IMG/VR virus record: IMGVR_UViG_3300036985_003518
Span: 1-30,840 of that record
Length of the DNA stretch: 30,840 nt
Reading direction: 5' to 3' (one strand)
Source: a virus
The position numbers and the translations under genes were made by a program. The notes beneath the pieces are model-generated. The model was not told where the DNA came from, ran no database searches, and worked only from the letters and a program-made list of their open reading frames with translations. This document shows positions 1-8,600 of the stretch, piece by piece (position 1 is the stretch's first letter; each line of letters begins with the position of its first letter).

Positions 1-185
1 ATGGCATCTAATACTATTGAAATTTCTTTATCTTTATCTTTTTTATTATTGGTTTCACTATTAGCCATTAACTGCAAAGATTCATTAATCTCGTTGAGAG
101 TGTATTTTTTTAGGCTTTGCTGGACATTCTTAAAAAAAGTTTCCAGTTCTTTTTTTTCAGACATATTTACATTTAATGTATTCAT
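1..185 (-). CDS. Partial protein of unknown function, cut by the left edge
   Basis: An open frame runs from ATG at 185-183 (MNTLNVNMSEKK...) to the left edge without a stop, giving about 61 residues of an unfinished protein. A second in-frame ATG at 164-162 (MSEKKE) may be the true start, because the inverted repeat at 187-221 almost touches the first ATG. The visible part is helical and charged, with a lysine/aspartate stretch (KKDKDKE) followed by ISIVLDA. This layout, a short helical region followed by a segment ending in VLDAxxx, is reminiscent of small Bacteroidota phage proteins with a DnaA C-terminal-like helix-turn-helix, but the diagnostic part lies outside the window, so that is only a guess. 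It is divergent from the gene at 275. The plus-strand frame over the same bases is a shadow of this gene. Confidence 0.6.
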   Translation of the reverse strand, partial: MNTLNVNMSEKKELETFFKNVQQSLKKYTLNEINESLQLMANSETNNKKDKDKEISIVLDA

Positions 186-186
186 A

Positions 187-221
187 TTTTGTACGAAAAT
201 ACTAATTAATTTCGTACAAAA
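187..221. promoter_or_regulatory. Perfect 12-bp inverted repeat, likely operator
   Basis: TTTTGTACGAAA (187-198) and TTTCGTACAAAA (210-221) are perfect reverse complements separated by 11 bp. Each arm is itself nearly palindromic around GTAC. Arm centres lie about 23 bp apart, two turns of the helix, as expected for two dimers bound to the same face. The site lies between divergent genes and covers the likely promoter of the leftward gene. There is no T-run typical of a terminator. It is inferred to be a repressor or activator site; the ligand is unknown. Confidence 0.65.
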
Positions 222-252
222 AAATTAAACACGTAATTTTATTTATAAACTT

Positions 253-260
253 TAACTTTG
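253..260 (+). promoter_or_regulatory. Bacteroidota -7 promoter box (TAACTTTG)
   Basis: TAACTTTG is an exact match to the Bacteroidota -7 consensus TAnnTTTG. It lies 14 bp before the ATG at 275 and 20 bp before the ATG at 281, so the transcript leader would be very short. No convincing -33 TTG was seen. Confidence 0.55.
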
Positions 261-274
261 TAATAATTAAATGT

Positions 275-583
275 ATGAATATGGAACAAGATAGTAAAAT
301 AGAAAGTTTTAATAAAAACGATAAACAGTTATTTTTTAATCAGATTAAAGGCGCTATTTACGAAATAACTCCAAGTGAGGGCTGGTGTTCAATTACACTT
401 AATGTAGGACACGAAAGCACTCGCTTTGTAAATTTTTCTATAAAAACAGAGGCATACGAAAAAATAAAAAACAACCATTTAGTTGGAGACAAAGTTTTAA
501 TACGTTTTTATTTAACCAGTCGTTTTAAAAATGAACGTTGGTACACGGTTGCAAACATCCTACAAATGGATGCTACTATTTAA
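275..583 (+). CDS. OB-fold, DUF3127/SSB-like protein
   Basis: This is the only plus-strand gene I accept. The 102-residue product has the pattern of DUF3127 and related single-stranded-DNA-binding OB folds: an opening strand KGAIYEI, a central VNFSI strand, then VGDKVLIRF and SRFKNERWYTVANI, which parallels the V-GD-V...F...SR-...-WYT signature of that family. There is no acidic SSB C-terminal tail. A role in coating or sensing ssDNA during phage replication is inferred. ATG codons at 275 and 281 are both possible starts; the nearest promoter box (253-260) fits either. Its last 8 bases overlap the convergent gene ending at 576, so the two transcripts must run into each other. A second, clearer DUF3127 gene is at 23240-23530. 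Confidence 0.7.
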   Translation: MNMEQDSKIESFNKNDKQLFFNQIKGAIYEITPSEGWCSITLNVGHESTRFVNFSIKTEAYEKIKNNHLVGDKVLIRFYLTSRFKNERWYTVANILQMDATI

Positions 584-932
584 GAAATTCCTCCATTCCA
601 ATAGCGCAATTTTCAATAGAGTTGGCACGTTCACGCAATGATTCTATTTGCAACTTAATTTCTTGTTTGTCGTAGCTGACATAATATCCTTTGCTTGTGG
701 CTATTAATGGTAGCATACCATAAGAGCGAATATAATTACAAATTTTTCTTAAACGTGGTTGGCTTAATTTTGTATTGCCCTTTTTTATGTTGGCATTATA
801 CCTACTTACAATTTCGGGTGCTTTAATAGGGTTTTCTTTTGTGTACTTTTTAAACGCTTTAATGATGCTTGGCACGATAGCCAGTTCTTTATCGTTTAAT
901 TCTGGTGTGAGGTGTTCAAAATTTGTTATCAT
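576..932 (-). CDS. Small winged-helix-like protein, putative DNA-binding
   Basis: The product is 118 residues from ATG at 932. The frame could open at a TTG at 953, but that lies inside the promoter box (951-958), so the ATG is preferred. Residues about 10-80 (LNDKELAIVPSIIKAF, IKAPEIVSRYN, LSQPRLRKICNYIRSYG, LIATSKGYYVS) look like a helix-turn-helix followed by a wing. I recall similar small proteins in Bacteroidota phages, where they are uncharacterised. The C-terminus is a helix rich in Glu, Arg and Ile. The gene has its own promoter just downstream of the terminator of the long operon, so it is a separate unit, suggesting a regulator. A DNA-binding function is inferred from fold-like pattern only. 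Confidence 0.7.
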   Translation of the reverse strand: MITNFEHLTPELNDKELAIVPSIIKAFKKYTKENPIKAPEIVSRYNANIKKGNTKLSQPRLRKICNYIRSYGMLPLIATSKGYYVSYDKQEIKLQIESLRERANSIENCAIGMEEFLK

Positions 933-950
933 ACTTTTATTTGTTTTACA

Positions 951-958
951 CAAACATA
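951..958 (-). promoter_or_regulatory. Promoter for the 932-576 gene (TATGTTTG)
   Basis: On the minus strand this reads TTGTGTATGTTTGTGT, containing the -7 box TATGTTTG. It belongs to a family of eight near-identical elements in the window. It sits 18 bp before the chosen ATG at 932 and follows the terminator at 1008-1044. Confidence 0.65.
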
Positions 959-1007
959 CACAATAATAAAATGCTTGTCTAAAATAAGTTTTGAACAGAA
1001 TAATGTT

Positions 1008-1044
1008 AAAAACCGATAAAGCCCTTGTTTAAAGGCTTTACCAG
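1008..1044 (-). terminator. Rho-independent terminator of the large operon
   Basis: On the minus strand CTGGTAAAGCC pairs with GGCTTTATCGG (11 pairs, with G-T wobbles), followed at once by TTTTT. It lies 8 bp after the stop of the small membrane protein at 1053 and is the natural end of the operon that begins at 16252. Confidence 0.75.
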
Positions 1045-1052
1045 TTAATTTT

Positions 1053-1208
1053 TTATTTTGTTTGTTCTGCTTTACGCTTATCCATTTCGGGCTTAATAAC
1101 GTATTTATAGCCGAAATAACCTATCACGATTGCGCCAATTAAATAAATTATAGCGTTGCTACTCTTACCGCTACCAGAACCTCCAGAGGTTTCAAATTTT
1201 GTTATCAT
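1053..1208 (-). CDS. Small single-span membrane protein (51 aa)
   Basis: The frame runs from ATG 1208-1206 to TAA 1055-1053, 51 residues. A Gly/Ser-rich start (SGGSGSGKSS) leads into one strongly hydrophobic helix (about residues 19-36, NAIIYLIGAIVIGYFGY), then a lysine-rich tail (KPEMDKRKAEQTK). The charge pattern suggests a single membrane span with the basic tail in the cytoplasm. The start MITKFE resembles the start of the gene at 932 (MITNFE), perhaps chance. It begins 4 bp after the upstream gene stops and is the last gene before the terminator. Function unknown; GSGSGKSS is too short and isolated to be read as a P-loop. Confidence 0.65.
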   Translation of the reverse strand: MITKFETSGGSGSGKSSNAIIYLIGAIVIGYFGYKYVIKPEMDKRKAEQTK

Positions 1209-1212
1209 AATT

Positions 1213-1746
1213 CTATTTTTTAGTTAAAGTGAATAAATTATCATCTGTTTCAATCAATGTGAATTTACTGGTTTCAACACCATTGTCTCCACTACTGTCG
1301 TAATTTTGAAAAATTACTTCGTATGCCGTTCTGCTAATTGATTTTAACTCATCAAAACCAATTTCTTTTTTACCACTCGCAAAAACAACTTCAAGTTCAG
1401 CATCAATTTTTAAGCCTTTAGGGTCATTTGTAACAACTATTTCTGGTTCGTTTTTATCATCAGAATTATTATCATCATCCTCGTCATCATCATTATAATT
1501 ATCGGAATCATCATCATCCTCGTCATCAAGCATATCAACAATTTCTTGTGTAGCCATTTTGTCGCTGGTTCTAATTTTAGATAAAGTTGTTTCACTTGCC
1601 TCTTTGCCTTTACCTTGTGCCATCCTTATAGATTTTTCAAGGTCTTTAATAGCCGTAATACTGTTTCTTGCATCATCCGTTAAATCGGACATTTGCAAAT
1701 CGTTTTCAGCCATTAGTTTTTCGTAGCCATACTTATACTCGCTCAT
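1213..1746 (-). CDS. Acidic protein of unknown function with an Asp-rich linker
   Basis: The 177-residue product has three parts: a helical N-terminal region (residues 1-70), a very acidic low-complexity segment (about 72-97, runs of Asp with Asn and Ser), and a C-terminal region (100-177) that looks like a small beta-rich domain (KIDAELEVVFASGKKEIGF...FTLIETDDNLFTLTKK). I do not recognise the family. The start context AAAAATCAATAAGTATG matches the leader seen before many genes here, with AACCAATAAAAA just upstream. It lies next to a strongly basic low-complexity protein (2308-1772), so an acidic/basic partnership is possible but untested. Confidence 0.75.
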   Translation of the reverse strand: MSEYKYGYEKLMAENDLQMSDLTDDARNSITAIKDLEKSIRMAQGKGKEASETTLSKIRTSDKMATQEIVDMLDDEDDDDSDNYNDDDEDDDNNSDDKNEPEIVVTNDPKGLKIDAELEVVFASGKKEIGFDELKSISRTAYEVIFQNYDSSGDNGVETSKFTLIETDDNLFTLTKK

Positions 1747-1771
1747 ACTTATTGATTTTTATTGGTTTATA

Positions 1772-2308
1772 TTATTTTAATTTAGCTAAAAGTTTATTTA
1801 ATTTTTTGATAGCCTCTGTATGTTCAGCAATCATTTTTAAAATTTCGCCTTTCGATACCTCGCCTTTTTCAGCACGTTTTTCAATGTTTATATAAACTTT
1901 TTCATTAGTTTTTTCAACTTTCTCTTTGTTTTTTGTTGCTGGTGTTTTCTTTGGCTCGTTTGCACGTTTTTTAGCATTTGCTTTCGCTTTCGCTCTGCGT
2001 TCTTTGGCTTGTTTAATTACTTTGTCGCAATAATCATCCTCATCTTCTGGGTTTTTAGCCTCTGCTTTTGCTTTAGGTTCTGCTTTTGCTTTTGGCTCTG
2101 GCTTTGCTTTTGGCTCTGCTTTTTTCGGCTCTGCTTTTTTCGGCTCGGCTTTAGTAGGCTCTGCTGGTTTGGTTGGCGCTCCTTTAATTTGCGCTTTTAA
2201 ATCAGCAATCATTTTATTTAATGATGTTACTGCGGATGCTGGTAGGCTTGGGTTCTTTGACCTTTTTTCTAAATCAGCAATTTTGTTATTAATTTCTTGT
2301 GCGTTCAT
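1772..2308 (-). CDS. Lys/Ala/Pro-rich low-complexity protein
   Basis: The 178-residue product begins with a helical segment (MNAQEINNKIADLEKRSKN). It continues with a repetitive region, residues about 45-85, built from units such as AEPKK and AEPKAK, then a basic region rich in Ala, Lys and Arg, and ends in a helix (EILKMIAEHTEAIKKLNKLLAKL). The composition resembles histone-H1-like or linker segments, so nucleic-acid binding is plausible but not shown. The DNA is correspondingly repetitive (about 2050-2180). Function unknown. It lies inside the large operon between the duplicated-motif protein and the acidic protein. Confidence 0.7.
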   Translation of the reverse strand: MNAQEINNKIADLEKRSKNPSLPASAVTSLNKMIADLKAQIKGAPTKPAEPTKAEPKKAEPKKAEPKAKPEPKAKAEPKAKAEAKNPEDEDDYCDKVIKQAKERRAKAKANAKKRANEPKKTPATKNKEKVEKTNEKVYINIEKRAEKGEVSKGEILKMIAEHTEAIKKLNKLLAKLK

Positions 2309-2332
2309 TTTTTTTATTTTATTTTGTTAATA

Positions 2333-2701
2333 TTAAATACAACCTCCATCACAGAATTTTTGAGTATCTATAAGCATATCAAGTGTCTCAACCGCCTCGT
2401 TCCATTCTGCAATATCTTTAGCACTACCGCCTACCTCAATTAACATTTTAAGAGTTTCAGTAGCCTCTGTCCATTCTGCAATTTCTGGGCTTTCAGTAGT
2501 TGTTGTTGGTTCTGCTCCTTTGCCAATAGCATTTGGATAATCAATTTCGATTAATTCTTTTACTGCAACAAAGTCCTCATCGGTCTCATCCAATAAGTCA
2601 ATATCGTTATCCGTTAAAATTTGATTAGTAACGTATTCAGATGCCTTTTGAGGCAAAGCCGATAAGTTCAAATCATTAAAGTATTGTGTTATTTTTGTCA
2701 T
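2333..2701 (-). CDS. Protein with a tandem 23-residue repeat
   Basis: The 122-residue product is acidic. Residues about 72-110 hold two copies of a unit starting IAEW(T/N)EA(T/V)ETL(K/D)MLI, offset by 23 residues. The underlying DNA shows the same 69-bp offset (for example CCATTCTGCA at 2402 and 2471). The N-terminal part (TKITQYFNDLNLSALPQKA, ILTDNDIDLLDETDEDF) is unrecognised. The C-terminus ends CDGGCI, two cysteines that could matter. The two copies may form a helical hairpin repeat for protein contact. It starts 7 bp after the LPD1 gene ends. Function unknown. Confidence 0.75.
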   Translation of the reverse strand: MTKITQYFNDLNLSALPQKASEYVTNQILTDNDIDLLDETDEDFVAVKELIEIDYPNAIGKGAEPTTTTESPEIAEWTEATETLKMLIEVGGSAKDIAEWNEAVETLDMLIDTQKFCDGGCI

Positions 2702-2708
2702 TTTGTTA

Positions 2709-3869
2709 TTAATTTTGTAAAGTTAGTAAAAATTCATTTAATTTATCAGTATAGCCATATTTATTTTTTAAGTTACCGCCAGTCTCCATTTTTTCGGTTT
2801 CCAAAAGTTCCAAAAACGCTTTTAGTTTTTGTTTTACCGCAACTTTTTTAGTTTCATTTTTGGTCGGTTTTTTATCGTGAACGATTTTAATTGGTTTTTT
2901 GCTTTTATCATTAACAATTACTCCAGTTTCCTTATCATTTTCAATATCAAAATACTCATCCACACGCTCTTTAGTCCACGCTTTAAAGTCGCTTATATTA
3001 TATTCTGTTTTAATTGTTTGCATTAAAGCATCGTAAAGCAAAAATAATTCGGCACGTTCATCGCCTTGCGGATAAACACCCTCTGGTCTATCAAAATAAT
3101 CTCCACTTACCAAATAGTTATTAGCCCTACCTACTTTGTCTAATTTATCAAAAATATAAGTTTCAAACGCTCTGGCAAATAACTCCCACTCTCTCGACCA
3201 ATAATCAGAACCCATAGCCAAAGAATTGGCGTAGTATTGACTATTTCTGGTTTCAAATTCAAACTCATAATATTTATAACCAAACTTTCTAACAATAGCA
3301 CCTAAAACGCTTATATCTTTTGCTTTTAAATTTTCAATACGTTTGTATTGAGAGTAACGCTCCCTAAATTGCTCAAAATAATCTTCTATATTTTCTGGTT
3401 TAGGTTTTGCATAAAAAGAATCTGGTATTTGCCAACTTTTGTCGGAGGCGTTTATTAGTTTCTTTACTTTAACTATTCTTTGCTCCGATAATCTTCTGTT
3501 GTCTCCATCTATTGATGGCATAATTCTATTATATATATACTGAAAAATGTTATCAATAGCCTTAAATACGGCTTTGTTTTCAACTGGAGCGTTTCTCATA
3601 CCGTAACGACCCTCTTTTATAACAGAGGCGTACTCTTTAAATGAATATTCTGGTCTATTTATTTTAGGTATAATGTTATCAAGGTAGTGCATATATTCGT
3701 GAGCAACCGCTCCGCCACCTCTGGTTTTTGTAATATTAATAACCTTTCTCAACCCCTCGTAATGTGCCGATGCCTTTCCGTGTCCCCTACTTGCAAACGC
3801 TATTGATAAACCACCTAATTTATTAAGTTCAACAATATTCATATTAAGGATGTCTCCAAAGTCTGCCAT
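2709..3869 (-). CDS. LPD1-domain (zincin-like) polyvalent protein, C-terminal fragment of a split gene
   Basis: From the first in-frame ATG (3869) the product is 386 residues. It matches the LPD1 domain of large polyvalent proteins: LSIAFASRGHGKASAHYEG, then VINITKTRGGGAVAHEYMHYLDN. HEYMH (about residues 57-61) is an HExxH zinc-protease motif. The C-terminal half is helical and ends with METGG followed by a short tail. The ATG at 3869 lies inside the domain. The expected upstream LPD1 residues (FGFSNVELGQSLLDKEAKEHI) are encoded in the same frame up to about 4031, with no start codon, so this is best read as the continuation of the 5613-4027 gene after a one-base frame break. A peptidase role on host or phage proteins is inferred from the motif. 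Confidence 0.8.
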   Translation of the reverse strand: MADFGDILNMNIVELNKLGGLSIAFASRGHGKASAHYEGLRKVINITKTRGGGAVAHEYMHYLDNIIPKINRPEYSFKEYASVIKEGRYGMRNAPVENKAVFKAIDNIFQYIYNRIMPSIDGDNRRLSEQRIVKVKKLINASDKSWQIPDSFYAKPKPENIEDYFEQFRERYSQYKRIENLKAKDISVLGAIVRKFGYKYYEFEFETRNSQYYANSLAMGSDYWSREWELFARAFETYIFDKLDKVGRANNYLVSGDYFDRPEGVYPQGDERAELFLLYDALMQTIKTEYNISDFKAWTKERVDEYFDIENDKETGVIVNDKSKKPIKIVHDKKPTKNETKKVAVKQKLKAFLELLETEKMETGGNLKNKYGYTDKLNEFLLTLQN

Positions 3870-4035
3870 AGCACCTAAAAAGTGTCGTATATGCTCTTTT
3901 GCCTCTTTGTCAAGTAAAGATTGACCTAATTCTACATTAGAAAAACCGAAATGCTCTTGTATTTTTGGATAAGTCGCAAACTTTTTGCCGTTTTTTTCTA
4001 TTGTAACTGGCGTAATATCGCCATCTTCAATTTTT
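3870..4035 (-). other. In-frame coding extension and frame-break site joining two halves of the LPD1 protein
   Basis: The frame of the 3869-2709 gene stays open upstream to a TAA near 4078 but has no ATG, GTG or TTG. The upstream gene stops at 4029-4027 within ...GGA GAT AAA AAT TGA. Removing one A from the A5 run at 4031-4035 gives GAT AAA ATT GAA GAT GGC and fuses both frames into a single protein of about 967 residues, with a continuous LPD1 domain across the joint. Causes could be a natural indel, a sequencing error in a short homopolymer, transcriptional slippage or +1 frameshifting. Confidence 0.75.
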
Positions 4036-5613
4036 ATCTCCAGTACGTTTAATAAAAGATAGTGGCGGATAAGTGTTTATTTTAAGTTCTGAACGCTCTT
4101 TACCATCCGTTTCAGTAGCCTTTCCTTTCTTTGCTCCAGCCCAATCCCAATTATTCTCTCTTACACGATATTTATATTTAACCGCATCAATTCTTTTTTC
4201 ATCAGTTTTGATTCTTTCTTCAAGGTTTGAAATATATCTTTTTTTATACGCTAAAACTTGTTCCTCGCCTTTTAAATCTTTGTAGTAAAAATATTTTTTT
4301 CCTTTTAGTTGCCATTTCCAAAAATCGCCACCAGAAAAACCAGTATCGCCCTCGCTACCTTTAAAAAACTCATCGTAATCTTGTTTTCCCTTTAGTGTAT
4401 TTACTTTTACAAGTTTTTCTTTATTTTCCTCTAATCTTTTTAAACCATAACCGCTCTCTTTTTCAATCATCATTAAAGATTCTGGCAACGATAACGCCTC
4501 GTAATCTTTTGCCGTTTCAATAGTTTCTCTTACGGGGTCGCTACCAATAGTAATAAAGTTTACAAATCTTTTACCAAAAACTTCGGTAAATAATTGTTTT
4601 GCTACATAATTAGAACCTTGTCTTGAAAACCCTAAAGACTTAACAAATTCTGCCTCAATATCTGTTAAAGCGTGTACGTCTATATTATATAATTCGTTTC
4701 TGTAATTTCGTGATGAGTTTTTTATGTTAATTATATCTACTTCTTTTTGAGTTCCAATATCGGTATTTTCATTAAAATTTTTTTCAAGCGCCTCTATTTT
4801 TAAAGCCAATTCATCTACTTTTGATTGAAAATATTCTTTATCTTTTATTTTTTGTGCCGTTTCATCTTCAATATTTTCAATTAGTTCTGGTTTTAAAATT
4901 TTAATTATTTCTCGGATGCCAGTTCCTATTGTTTTTTGAGACCGAAAATCCTCAAAATCTTTTACGCTAAAAACACTTTCCATAGCCGTAGCCAGATATG
5001 TTGCATAACCTACATAAACTTTACGTTTTTCTTTTTTGTTTGGCGGTTCTCCAGCAAAAGCCTCACGTAATTTTACCTTTAAAAATACCGCTCCAGATGA
5101 AACGCCTTTGCCACGTTCCGCCTCAATGTCAACCTTTGGATAAACTTTGTCTTTTTTAATTAACTCAATAGCCGTTGCCTCATCGGTTTCAATTCCCTCT
5201 AAATCAGATAAGCCATAAACTTGACCTTTAAGTAATCGGTATGCAGATTTTTCTTTGGCGCTACCACCTATTCTACCCTCTGTATCACTAAAGGTTTTGC
5301 CCTCTTGCTTTTTCCTTAAACGTTCCTCAACCTTTGCGGTTAAATTTTCGTTTGGGTTAAAAATATCGCTTTCTGGCACGTTTTCAATATCGGTTAAACC
5401 AACCTTAATTTTATACATATATTCAGCGTTTCCGCTTTCAGCTAATTGCTCAAAACTTTTAGCGGTGCTTACTTTGGTATCACTAATAGCAATAACATAG
5501 CCTTGTTTACCCTTAAAGTATTTCTCGCTATAAGGCTTGTACTCGCCCTCTTCTTCTGTATATTTGTCCTTGTTAAATTCAACAAGACTACCTATTCTGT
5601 ATTTTGCGCTCAT
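4027..5613 (-). CDS. Polyvalent protein, N-terminal part of the LPD1 protein
   Basis: The 528-residue product starts 10 bp after the helicase gene ends. Residues 1-85 look like a beta-barrel of the KOW/Tudor kind (YRIGSLVEF, KGKQGYVIAI, MYKIKVGL). The middle (about 170-330) is helical and unrecognised, with VSSGAVFLKVKLREAF and VYVGYATYLATAMESVF. A Trp- and Lys-rich region (WKWQLKGKKYFYYKDLKGEEQVLAYKKR begins this, in parts) precedes the C-terminus PPLSFIKRTGDKN. In intact LPD1 proteins a segment of that type (L-x-x-I-x-R-x-G) directly precedes the domain, so this gene probably continues into the frame at 4031-2709. Its function, whether as a carrier of effector domains or a virion-delivered protein, is inferred from family context. 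Confidence 0.75.
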   Translation of the reverse strand: MSAKYRIGSLVEFNKDKYTEEEGEYKPYSEKYFKGKQGYVIAISDTKVSTAKSFEQLAESGNAEYMYKIKVGLTDIENVPESDIFNPNENLTAKVEERLRKKQEGKTFSDTEGRIGGSAKEKSAYRLLKGQVYGLSDLEGIETDEATAIELIKKDKVYPKVDIEAERGKGVSSGAVFLKVKLREAFAGEPPNKKEKRKVYVGYATYLATAMESVFSVKDFEDFRSQKTIGTGIREIIKILKPELIENIEDETAQKIKDKEYFQSKVDELALKIEALEKNFNENTDIGTQKEVDIINIKNSSRNYRNELYNIDVHALTDIEAEFVKSLGFSRQGSNYVAKQLFTEVFGKRFVNFITIGSDPVRETIETAKDYEALSLPESLMMIEKESGYGLKRLEENKEKLVKVNTLKGKQDYDEFFKGSEGDTGFSGGDFWKWQLKGKKYFYYKDLKGEEQVLAYKKRYISNLEERIKTDEKRIDAVKYKYRVRENNWDWAGAKKGKATETDGKERSELKINTYPPLSFIKRTGDKN

Positions 5614-5623
5614 TTATCTGTTT

Positions 5624-8600
5624 TTATATCATTTTTTCAAAAAAACCTCTGTCTTTGTCGAAATCAATATCATTAAAATACATTGTTTTTCCTTTCGGCT
5701 TTCTTACTGAATTATCTGTAAATTCTACTTTGTAGCCTTTGTTAGTTTTTTCAATAATCTTAGCGGTTGCATCCATATATTTATGTTTATAAATAGTTCC
5801 TCCATTTTTAAAAGCACCTTTTCTATAAGCATTTATAGTTTTAGCTGACATAGGAGAACCACCATCAATGTAATTTTGAGCCTCTTTTAAGGTATCAAAT
5901 TCCTCATCATTTGCATAGTATTTATCAGAGTTTGGTTCATACATTATTTCCTCGTCTTTATATTCAATAAATTCAATTTCGCCACCGTTTTTAAATATGC
6001 CAAATCTTTTCTTTTTAGGCTCTGCTTGTTTTGTATATCCAATTATTTCGCTTGGCATCACTTTAACTTGCGTAAATGATGTTGAAATAGTGTAACCATC
6101 GTTTAAAATATCAGTAATAGTGCCACTAACAACTTTTTCTTCGCCCTTTCTACCATAGTAAAAATCAACCACGTCTTTTAATTTGTAATCTCCAACTCCA
6201 CCACCTAAAGCGTACTCATCAAATTCACTTTTACCCTTTGTGCCTATTGGTCTTAAATCGTATGGTTGATTATCTAAGCCAGATTCAAAAGTATAACCAA
6301 CTGCATAAACCTCATCGTGCATATCAGCCATATCTTTGTAGTCCATATCTGATAAATCATCGCCAAACTTTTCAGCATATTTATCTAAAATAGTTTGCAC
6401 TTTTTCTGGTATGTTTTCGTAATCTTCAAACAAATCAATTCCTTGCTCATCTATACCGCCTCCAGTTTCTAATTTTACAGATGTAAAAAAGCCTTCTGGC
6501 GTTCTTCTTTTAGCGCTAATATCTTGTAAAGAGCCGTGTTTTTCAATAATTTTCTTTTTTAATTCATCAACGTTTTTTGCCGTAAAAAGAGTATCTCTCA
6601 TATCTGTACTCCCTCCTACTTTTTGAACTTCGTACATAAAACCGCCTCTGCCATATTCATTAATATCGCCTCCAGTTTTCTTTTTTAATGTAGGGTTGTT
6701 ATAGAAAAAACCATCCATACAACCTACTACTTCTTTTTTAGTTTTTAGGTTCATATAAACGCACTCATCTAACTTTGGAAAGTACCCTAAACACTCATAA
6801 CCTACGCCTTGCTCATCGTAAAAAATATGCCCTTTATGTTTGTTACTTCTTTTTTCAAGTTCAACTCCATCTTTTGTTTTAACTGTATTGGATGTTTGAA
6901 CGCCTCCACCTCTGCGCATTAACAATTCTTGGTTATTAAAAACACGTAATAAATTGATTAATTTTTTCTTTGCTGAAAGTTTACGTTTTTCCAGTTCAAA
7001 TTCAGCACCTTGTTTTTTATCATTTTCGGCTTGTTCTAAAGCATCGGCAATAGCTTGTTGTTCCTCATCAAACGCTTTTTGTTTTTCAGCATCAGCGCCC
7101 TCTCTATTAACCTCTGTTAGTTTTTCGATAAACACGTCTGGTTCTGGTTTTTTCTCCTCATCAGCGTATTCCTCTGCCATTAAATCGCCTTTAATTCTAT
7201 CAAACTCTTGCTCGATTAGGTCAACGGAACTACTAAAATTATCTTGTAAGTAGTTCACTAAATTGGTTATTTTACGTTCCTCAATAGTTGCAACCATTTG
7301 GTCTGCACTTTTATTAAAAGTTCCCTCTCTTGTTAATTTTATAATAGTTGCATCCAGATAAAATTTAGAACCTTTTTGCTTATTAAGTGGAACTAAAATT
7401 TTATAAAAATCATTACTTCTTATTAGTGAAAATAAATCGTTAGTTTGAATACTTCTACCAATAGACATTGACTTAATGATAGGTAAAGCCTTAACAATAG
7501 GTACTGTAATTCGCATTGCTTTTTTGTCGCCTCTTGCCTCCGTTGTAAAATATTCTGGTAACAAAATACCTTTTTTTACACCTCCAGTTGACGTTGTATA
7601 GCTAATTAAACTACCTCTTAATTCTTGCTTACCAAATGCTTGTAAAATATTTCCAGTAACAATGTAACGAATAGACTTATCAGTTGCTTTTTCCTTAATA
7701 ACATCCTCCCAGTTGTTAAGCATATCATCTTGCTCATCACTATAAATATTTTCGTATGTTAAAGCCCTTACACTATCTAATATTTGAAACTTAGATGCTG
7801 GTACAGAAACGTAGCGCTGACTACCAGCTATTGCAAATCTCAATTTAAGTGCCGATGGCGAGTATGGGTTTTTAACGGCATCATTTATTACAAAACCAAC
7901 AAAAATACCTTTGTAATATGCTCCATCAATGGAATATGTTACGCTTGGGTAAGCAACAACTTTACCAACATAGAAAAAATTAAAAATTCTACTAATATTA
8001 TCTTTTTTATTTCGAGTGCTTGTTTTAATCATTTCTAATGACTTTTCTCGAGCATCATTTATAACTTCAGTTCTTTCCTCAACATATTTAACAATATTTT
8101 CAGTTTTTAATGCTTGTTTTTCTTTTTTAATATTTGCAATAAGATTATCAGAATGTTCATTTTGCTCCTTAATATCATTTTCTAAATTTGTTACAACAAA
8201 CTTTTCGTATTTATCAATTATTGATGTTTTTAAACTTTCTGGTGTGTAACTGCCTAAAGATTCTTTTATAATTGCATCTAATTCCGATTTGCTATATGGT
8301 TTTTTTAGGTTATTTACGCTACACTTTTCTAATATAGAATGTCTGCCAAAAACACTATCTCCGCCTTTACCAACAACTACAATTTCTTTAGATAAAATTT
8401 CTGCACCTAAATTCATATTTTCAACCTCTAAATCGTATTCTCCAGATTGTCTTAAATATTCAATTTCGGCAATATATCTTTGTGCTATTTCGATATAAAA
8501 AGTTTCTTGGTCTTTTGTCGATAAAATTGCAACCCTACCAGATACTTTGTGCGCACCATCAATAATGTTAGGCGTTTCGCCCTCTTTTGTGTCAACTATC

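Noticed and set aside
1-228. Plus-strand open frame of 75 codons with a hydrophobic start
   Set aside because: It lies opposite the minus-strand frame at 185-1, whose charged, helical product and start context are more protein-like, and it would run through the inverted repeat.
933-953. TTG start extending the 932-576 gene by seven codons
   Set aside because: The TTG is part of the promoter box TATGTTTG, upstream of the expected RNA start.
2009-2200. Plus-strand frame rich in Phe, Cys, Leu and Trp
   Set aside because: It is the mirror of the Lys/Ala/Pro/Glu repeats of the minus-strand gene; the odd composition follows from that repeat.
4029-4035. Programmed -1 frameshift between the two LPD1 halves
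   Set aside because: The -1 frame reaches a stop after about ten codons. Only a +1 shift (or loss of one A) joins the halves, and the heptamer T AAA AAT is not a standard -1 slippery site.
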